Source: Actinomycetota bacterium
Lineage (GTDB): Bacteria; Actinomycetota; Humimicrobiia; Humimicrobiales; Humimicrobiaceae
NCBI GenBank assembly: GCA_016932375.1
Contig: JAFGDA010000157.1
Location: 1 to 11,115, forward strand
DNA length: 11,115 nucleotides
Reading direction: 5' to 3'
Under the pieces are notes generated by a model. It saw only the letters and a list, made by a program, of their open reading frames with translations, made no database searches and was not told where the DNA came from. Positions 6,524 through 11,115 of the stretch are shown piece after piece. Position 1 is the first letter of the stretch. Each line of letters begins with the position of its first letter. Position numbers and translations under genes: made by a program.

Positions 6524-6967
6524 ATGCCAATAGTAAGATGGGATCCTTTCAGCGAAATGGTACAGCTAAGAGACGAAATCGGGAGATGGTTCGATACACT
6601 GGATAAGAAAAAGGAGGCAAGGAAGGGAGCTGTATGGGCTCCGGACGTGGATATCAAGGAAACAGATACTGATATCCAGATCAAGGCTGACATTCCGGGT
6701 ATGAAACTGGAAGATATCGATGTGTCTGTAGACGAGGACCAGCTGATAATCAAAGGCGAGAGGAAGATTGAAAAGGAAGAAAAAGAAAAGGATTATGTCA
6801 GGGTTGAGAGAAGCTATGGTTCTTTTTACAGGTCATTCAATGTCGGGGTTCCGGTAAAGGCCGACCAGATAAAAGCTTCCTATAAGAATGGTGTGCTGGA
6901 CATATCTCTTCCGAAGGCAGAAGCCAGGAAACCTAAAAAGATAGAGGTAAAGTCCGGGGAAAATTAG
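6524..6967 (+). CDS. small heat-shock protein of the Hsp20/alpha-crystallin family
   Basis: This 147-residue protein is a standard ATP-independent holdase. The alpha-crystallin domain runs from about 40 (WAPDVDIKETD) to 131, with the signature NGVLDISLP (GVL at 123-125). A C-terminal I-x-V motif (IEV, 140-142) would dock into neighbouring subunits during oligomer assembly. The N-terminus MPIVRWDPFSEM is typical. AAGGAGGTG (6511-6519) is a near-perfect SD, so translation is probably strong. It occupies the slot between dnaK and dnaJ, where grpE often lies in other bacteria. It is expected to hold unfolding proteins for DnaK/DnaJ and ClpB. Confidence 0.97.
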   Translation: MPIVRWDPFSEMVQLRDEIGRWFDTLDKKKEARKGAVWAPDVDIKETDTDIQIKADIPGMKLEDIDVSVDEDQLIIKGERKIEKEEKEKDYVRVERSYGSFYRSFNVGVPVKADQIKASYKNGVLDISLPKAEARKPKKIEVKSGEN

Positions 6968-7012
6968 CTGAACCGGTATTCGTGTGAAGGAAAAATACGG
7001 GATATCATAAAT

Positions 7013-7046
7013 TCTGCCCATAGCTTTATTAAAAGTTATGGGCAGA
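7013..7046 (+). terminator. strong intergenic hairpin between hsp20 and dnaJ
   Basis: TCTGCCCATAGCTTT (7013-7027) pairs with AAAGTTATGGGCAGA (7032-7046) in a 15-bp stem with one G-U pair around an ATTA tetraloop. The tail TATCTTTAAAC is short of T, so full intrinsic termination is doubtful. It may act as an attenuator that lowers dnaJ and clpB relative to dnaK and hsp20, or as a barrier to 3' exonucleases that stabilises the dnaK-hsp20 message. It lies 46 bases after the hsp20 stop. Confidence 0.55.
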
Positions 7047-7082
7047 TATCTTTAAACAGAAGCAGGGAAGTGTGTGACATAA

Positions 7083-8072
7083 ATGGTTGAATACAAGGAT
7101 TATTATAAAGTACTGGGGGTTGAAAAGAATGCCACCCAGGATGACATAAAGAAAGCTTACAGGAAGCTTGCGAGGAAATATCATCCGGATGCCAATCCTA
7201 ATGATCCCGGTGCTGAAGAAAAGTTCAAGGAGATAGGGGAGGCATACGAAGTACTGAAAGATCCGCAGAAAAGGTCAAGATATGACCAGCTGGGCGCCAA
7301 CTGGAAGCAGTACGCAAATGCTGGCTGGCCTGGAGGCGGAGGCAGGGGCCAGTCGTACACTTATGATTTTGGTGGAAGCAAGGGATTCAGGTTCGAAGAC
7401 CTCGGCAGGGGTTTCTCGGACTTTTTCGAGATGTTTTTTGGCAGCGGTGCCGACCAAAAATTTTCAGGTTTTGATTTTGGCCAGCAATTCGGCGGCAGCG
7501 GCGGAAGAGGAAGAAGCACAGCACAGAAAGGACAGGACCTCCAGTCAAGTATCAGCATAACACTGCGGGAAGCATATACCGGTACGAGGCGGTCCATGAG
7601 ACTCCAGAAGGGCAATGGTACAAGGACAGTTGATGTAAAGATACCAAAAGGCATTAAAGATGGGGGCAGGATAAGGCTTGGCGGAGAGGGAACCCCGGGA
7701 TCGCGCGGCGGACCAGGAGGCGATCTTTATCTTGTAGTCAATATATCCCCGCATAATTTCTTTACTAGAAAGGGAGACGACCTTTACTGTGAAGTACCCG
7801 TGACTTTAAAGGAAATATATTTTGGGGAAAAGATAGACATACCCACTTTTGAGGGAAGGGTCAAGATGAAACTGCCGGCAGGAATACAGGGCGGAAAAAC
7901 CCTCAGGTTAAAAGGAAAAGGGATGCCGCGGCTTAAAGGTGGCGGCCCGGGCGACCTTTATATAAAGATCAGGGTAGTCTTACCGGAAAAGCTGGATCCT
8001 GAAAGAAAGAAGAAGTTCGAAGATTTTTTAAAGGATTATAAGGAAGATCCGAGAGCGGGTATCGTGGTATAG
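7083..8072 (+). CDS. DnaJ-family co-chaperone without zinc finger (class B, CbpA-like)
   Basis: The 329-residue protein stimulates DnaK ATPase and delivers clients. The J domain (about 5-70) has the essential HPD at 34-36 and a QKRSRYDQLG end. A Gly/Phe-rich region spans about 82-145. Two beta-rich C-terminal client-binding domains follow (about 148-225 and 226-310). The CxxCxGxG zinc-finger repeats of classical DnaJ are entirely absent; the only cysteine is C236. It is thus class B, like CbpA. It lies in the place of dnaJ in the dnaK operon, so it probably serves as the main J-protein of this locus. SD is weak (AGGGA near 7064-7068, far from the ATG), which with the upstream hairpin suggests lower expression than hsp20. 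Confidence 0.93.
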   Translation: MVEYKDYYKVLGVEKNATQDDIKKAYRKLARKYHPDANPNDPGAEEKFKEIGEAYEVLKDPQKRSRYDQLGANWKQYANAGWPGGGGRGQSYTYDFGGSKGFRFEDLGRGFSDFFEMFFGSGADQKFSGFDFGQQFGGSGGRGRSTAQKGQDLQSSISITLREAYTGTRRSMRLQKGNGTRTVDVKIPKGIKDGGRIRLGGEGTPGSRGGPGGDLYLVVNISPHNFFTRKGDDLYCEVPVTLKEIYFGEKIDIPTFEGRVKMKLPAGIQGGKTLRLKGKGMPRLKGGGPGDLYIKIRVVLPEKLDPERKKKFEDFLKDYKEDPRAGIVV

Positions 8073-8231
8073 AAACATTCATAAAAGAATCCCGCATACC
8101 CTTTGCAGTGCAGGTGTATATGTATATGTATGGGAAATGAGAAATGTTGAAGCTGGATTTGGGGGTATTTGCTGTATTAATATGTATTGGAATATATGTA
8201 GTATAAAATTATCAAGAGGTGATTTAAGAAT
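8073..8231 (+). other. dnaJ-clpB intergenic region with possible weak internal promoter
   Basis: This 159-base gap carries no gene. Its last 60 bases are AT-rich and include TATAAAAT (8202-8209), but no -35 at proper spacing is visible. The clpB SD AAGAGGTGAT (8214-8223) lies eight bases before the start. No CIRCE or HAIR element is seen. Confidence 0.3.
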
Positions 8232-10829
8232 ATGCAATTTGAAAAATTTACTATAAAGTCCCAGGAGGCGCTTTCAAGGGCGCAGTCCCTTGCTTCAGAA
8301 AACGGGCACCAGGGTATAGAGGATATACACCTGCTTTCAGCAATGCTCGAGCAGAAAGATGGAGTGGTTATTCCAATACTGCGGAAGCTTGAAGCAAATG
8401 AGGGCAACCTGGAAATGGAGCTGCAGGAACAGATAAAGCAGGTGCCAAAAGTGACAGGCGGAGCGGCACAGGTCTACCTTAGCCCGGAACTCAATAATAT
8501 TCTTGAAGGTGCTTTCAGGGAAGCGGAAAAATTAAAAGATGAATATGTATCTACCGAACACCTGCTGCTTGCGCTTGCAGGAAGCAGTGGCCGTGCAGGC
8601 CGGCTTTTAAAAAACGCCGGCATAACAAGTGACCGCATTTACCAGGTACTTATGGAAATAAGGGGGAACCAGAGAGTTACAGACCAGAATCCGGAAGATA
8701 AATACCAGGCTCTTGAAAGATTCGGTAAAGATATTACCGCTCTTGCAAGAAAAGGAAAGCTGGATCCCGTAATAGGCAGGGATGAAGAGATAAGGAGGGT
8801 TATCCAGGTGCTTTCCAGGAGGACCAAAAACAACCCGGTATTGATTGGCGATCCTGGCGTAGGGAAAACTGCAATTGTGGAAGGGCTTGCAAACAGGGTA
8901 GTTTCAGGAGACGTGCCTGAAGGACTAAAAGATAAGAAGATAATCGCCCTTGATATGGGTTCCCTGATAGCCGGGTCCAAATACAGGGGTGAGTTTGAGG
9001 ACAGGTTGAAAGCTGTGCTTAAGGAAGTCTCGAAGGCCGGAGGCCAGGTAATACTGTTTCTTGACGAGTTGCATACGGTGGTGGGAGCAGGGGCAGCAGA
9101 AGGAGCCGTTGATGCTTCGAACATGTTAAAGCCAATGCTTGCCCGGGGCGAACTTCATGCAATCGGGGCAACGACACTCGATGAGTACAGGAAATATATT
9201 GAAAAGGACGCTGCGCTGGAGAGAAGATTTCAGCCGGTTATGGTCGGGGAACCTTCGGTCGAAGATACTATTTCCATACTGAGAGGGCTGAGGGAGAGAT
9301 ACGAGGTCCACCATGGAGTCAGGATACAGGATGCGGCACTGATATCTGCTGCAGTACTTTCTGACAGGTACATATCCGACCGTTTCCTTCCGGATAAGGC
9401 AATAGACCTGATCGATGAGGCAGCATCAAAATTAAGGATAGAGATAGACAGCATGCCCTCGGAAATAGACGAGGTTGAAAGAAAGGTCAAACAACTGGAG
9501 ATCGAGGCGCAGGCTTTAAAAAAGGAAAAAGATAAGGCCTCGGCTGACAGGCTTGAAAAAATAAAGAAGGAGCTTGGGGTGCTAAAGGAAAAAAACAGCG
9601 CGCTTAAGGCTCACTGGCAGCAGGAGAAAGAGATCATAAGCCAGATAAGGGGGATCAAGGAAGAAATAGAGAAAACAAGGCTTGAAGCGGAACATGCTGA
9701 AAGGGATGCGGACCTCCAGAAGGCTGCTGAATTGAGGTACGGGAAGCTGCTTGAGCTCCAGAAAAAACTTGACGGGGAAAATAAAAAGCTTGAAGGGCTC
9801 CAGAAGGACAATAAGATGCTGAAAGAAGAAGTGGACGAAGAAGATATTGCCGAAACGGTATCAAAGTGGACCGGTATTCCTGTTACCAGGCTCGTTGAAG
9901 CAGAGATAGAAAAGCTTATCAGGATGGAGGAAAGGCTAAAAGAAAGAGTGGTTGGCCAGGATGAGGCAATAAGCGCGGTGTCCAATGCAATCAGGCGTGC
10001 GAGGGCCGGACTGCAGGACCCGGACCGCCCTATAGGTTCATTCATATTCCTGGGCCCTACAGGAGTCGGGAAGACCGAGCTGTCAAAAGCCCTCGCAGAA
10101 TTCCTTTTTGATGATGAGAGGGCCATGATAAGGATAGATATGTCCGAATATATGGAAAAACATACAGTTTCAAGATTGATAGGAGCGCCCCCCGGCTATG
10201 TTGGATATGAGGAGGGCGGTTACCTTACGGAAGCTGTGAGGAGGAAACCATACAGCGTAATACTACTTGACGAAATAGAGAAGGCTCACAGCGATGTATT
10301 TAACATACTGCTCCAGATAATGGATGACGGAAGATTGACTGACGGGCATGGCAGGACAGTCGATTTTAAGAATACGGTAATTATCATGACTTCAAATACC
10401 GGTGGCCAGTGGATAACGGAGCCTGGTATAAAGGACGAGGAGGAAATAAGGAAGAGGATAAACGAGGCGATGAAGGAAAGCTTCAAGCCCGAGTTTTTGA
10501 ACCGTGTGGATGATATCATAATATTCCACAGGCTCGGTATGAAAGAGATTGAAAAAATAGTGGATATCCAGGTTGACGAATTGAGGAAGCTCCTGAACAG
10601 TAAAAAACTTACAATTGATATTTCCGAAGGTGCAAGAAAGCTTCTTGCAAAGGAAGGTTTTGACCCGGTATACGGGGCAAGACCCTTAAAGAGAGTAATC
10701 CAGAATGAGGTGCAGAATGCCCTTGCCATGAAGCTCTTAAATGGGGAGATAAGCGAGGGCGACCATATAAGGATTGATGTTACAGGCCCGGAGGGAAGGA
10801 TCCTTGACTTCAGGAAAGTAAGGGATTAA
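8232..10829 (+). CDS. clpB: ATP-dependent disaggregase ClpB (Hsp100)
   Basis: The 865-residue protein is a full-length ClpB, a hexameric AAA+ machine that threads aggregated proteins through its pore together with DnaK/DnaJ. It has the N domain (1-145, MQFEKFTIKSQEALSRA), then NBD1 with Walker A GDPGVGKT (206-213) and Walker B FLDELH (D278, E279). The coiled-coil middle domain (about 410-530, rich in Glu and Lys) separates ClpB from ClpA/ClpC and mediates DnaK contact. NBD2 has Walker A GPTGVGKT (608-615) and Walker B LLDEIE (D680, E681), then the GARPLKR sensor-2 segment. There is no IGF/L loop for ClpP docking, consistent with disaggregation rather than proteolysis. All catalytic residues are present. 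Confidence 0.98.
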   Translation: MQFEKFTIKSQEALSRAQSLASENGHQGIEDIHLLSAMLEQKDGVVIPILRKLEANEGNLEMELQEQIKQVPKVTGGAAQVYLSPELNNILEGAFREAEKLKDEYVSTEHLLLALAGSSGRAGRLLKNAGITSDRIYQVLMEIRGNQRVTDQNPEDKYQALERFGKDITALARKGKLDPVIGRDEEIRRVIQVLSRRTKNNPVLIGDPGVGKTAIVEGLANRVVSGDVPEGLKDKKIIALDMGSLIAGSKYRGEFEDRLKAVLKEVSKAGGQVILFLDELHTVVGAGAAEGAVDASNMLKPMLARGELHAIGATTLDEYRKYIEKDAALERRFQPVMVGEPSVEDTISILRGLRERYEVHHGVRIQDAALISAAVLSDRYISDRFLPDKAIDLIDEAASKLRIEIDSMPSEIDEVERKVKQLEIEAQALKKEKDKASADRLEKIKKELGVLKEKNSALKAHWQQEKEIISQIRGIKEEIEKTRLEAEHAERDADLQKAAELRYGKLLELQKKLDGENKKLEGLQKDNKMLKEEVDEEDIAETVSKWTGIPVTRLVEAEIEKLIRMEERLKERVVGQDEAISAVSNAIRRARAGLQDPDRPIGSFIFLGPTGVGKTELSKALAEFLFDDERAMIRIDMSEYMEKHTVSRLIGAPPGYVGYEEGGYLTEAVRRKPYSVILLDEIEKAHSDVFNILLQIMDDGRLTDGHGRTVDFKNTVIIMTSNTGGQWITEPGIKDEEEIRKRINEAMKESFKPEFLNRVDDIIIFHRLGMKEIEKIVDIQVDELRKLLNSKKLTIDISEGARKLLAKEGFDPVYGARPLKRVIQNEVQNALAMKLLNGEISEGDHIRIDVTGPEGRILDFRKVRD

Positions 10830-10858
10830 ACATTTATTGTAAATAAAGTTACACCTTT

Positions 10859-11115
10859 TTATTTATAAATCCCGTTTTTAAGGATATCAAAATATTTCTT
10901 GATTTCGATCTGTAGTTTGTTATATAAATCAAGGGCTTCATCAGCTTTACATTTTTTAAATGAATCAATGTATTTATTTATTAATAATTCAAGTGTGGCA
11001 GTAATTACTTCCACAGCCATATTTAAATCCACATTCTTCCTGAACTTAGAAGTATCAATATCTTCAAATATTGTTGATGCGTTTTTCCTTAATCTTGAAA
11101 ACTTTTTATGAATGT
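10859..11115 (-). CDS. C-terminal part of a TetR-type regulator (runs off the window)
   Basis: The minus strand is open from the window edge to TAA at 10861-10859, giving the last 84 residues of a protein. The sequence (FEDIDTSKFRKNVDLNMAVE ... TLELLINKYI ... KKYFDILKNGIYK) matches the ligand-binding helical C-terminus of TetR/AcrR repressors, notably the F-DID-SKFR and YFDILKxGIY patterns. The N-terminal helix-turn-helix is outside the window, so the assignment is by the C-terminus only. It converges on clpB with 29 bases between stop codons, and no clear terminator is seen there. An open frame on the other strand in this stretch is its shadow. Confidence 0.65.
   Translation of the reverse strand, partial: IHKKFSRLRKNASTIFEDIDTSKFRKNVDLNMAVEVITATLELLINKYIDSFKKCKADEALDLYNKLQIEIKKYFDILKNGIYK

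Noticed and set aside
8056..8101. GGGTAT/ATACCC pairing after dnaJ as a terminator
   Set aside because: Only 6 bp with a loop of over 30 bases and no T-tract.
10899..11111. 70-codon + strand open frame at the window end
   Set aside because: It is antisense to the TetR-type C-terminus, whose minus-strand reading is family-like and runs to a proper stop.
1..11115. CRISPR arrays, tRNA or rRNA genes, complete insertion sequences
   Set aside because: No regularly spaced repeats, no tRNA-like cloverleaf or rRNA segment noticed, and no transposase with terminal repeats seen on either strand.

Overview
The window comes from a bacterial chromosome and is dominated by a heat-shock (protein quality control) operon on the + strand from about 4079 to 10829. 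It holds a MerR/HspR-like regulator, dnaK, a small heat-shock protein (hsp20), a zinc-finger-free dnaJ and clpB. DNA is moderately AT-rich, and codon use leans strongly on AGG/AGA for Arg and ATA for Ile. An HspR-type regulator placed with dnaK, and NrdR, would suit a low-GC relative of the Actinomycetota or another uncultivated anaerobic lineage. That placement is inference; no rRNA or ribosomal protein gene is present to settle it.

Layout. 1-310: non-coding leader with a -10-like TATAAT and competing GC-rich hairpins in front of the first gene. 311-1480 (+): a protein related to eRF1/aRF1/Pelota (baeRF group, possibly Balon-like) with a C-terminal zinc ribbon and no GGQ. 1498-2246 (-): nrdR and an upstream 97-residue membrane protein, joined by a TAATG stop/start overlap and preceded by an extended -10 promoter and a folded 5' leader. 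2494-2860 (-): a frameshifted remnant of a short CxxxxC-motif gene. 3095-3857 (-): a two-gene nucleotidyltransferase/small-partner module whose nucleotidyltransferase has one frameshift and one in-frame stop. 3858-4129: divergent control region with a 19-bp palindrome and a near-consensus sigma70-type promoter. 4130-10829 (+): the chaperone operon. 10859-11115 (-): the C-terminal end of a TetR-type regulator that runs off the window.

How the genes work together. The products form a disaggregation and refolding set: Hsp20 holds unfolded clients, ClpB extracts them from aggregates, and DnaJ delivers them to DnaK. The nucleotide exchange factor GrpE is absent from the operon, and hsp20 sits where grpE often lies. 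The MerR/HspR-like protein at the head of the operon is the obvious candidate autoregulator. The eRF1-like gene and nrdR lie just upstream on separate transcripts; a role of the former in ribosome rescue or hibernation would fit a stress neighbourhood, but that is inference. The 2.4-3.9 kb segment between them and the operon is decaying accessory DNA.
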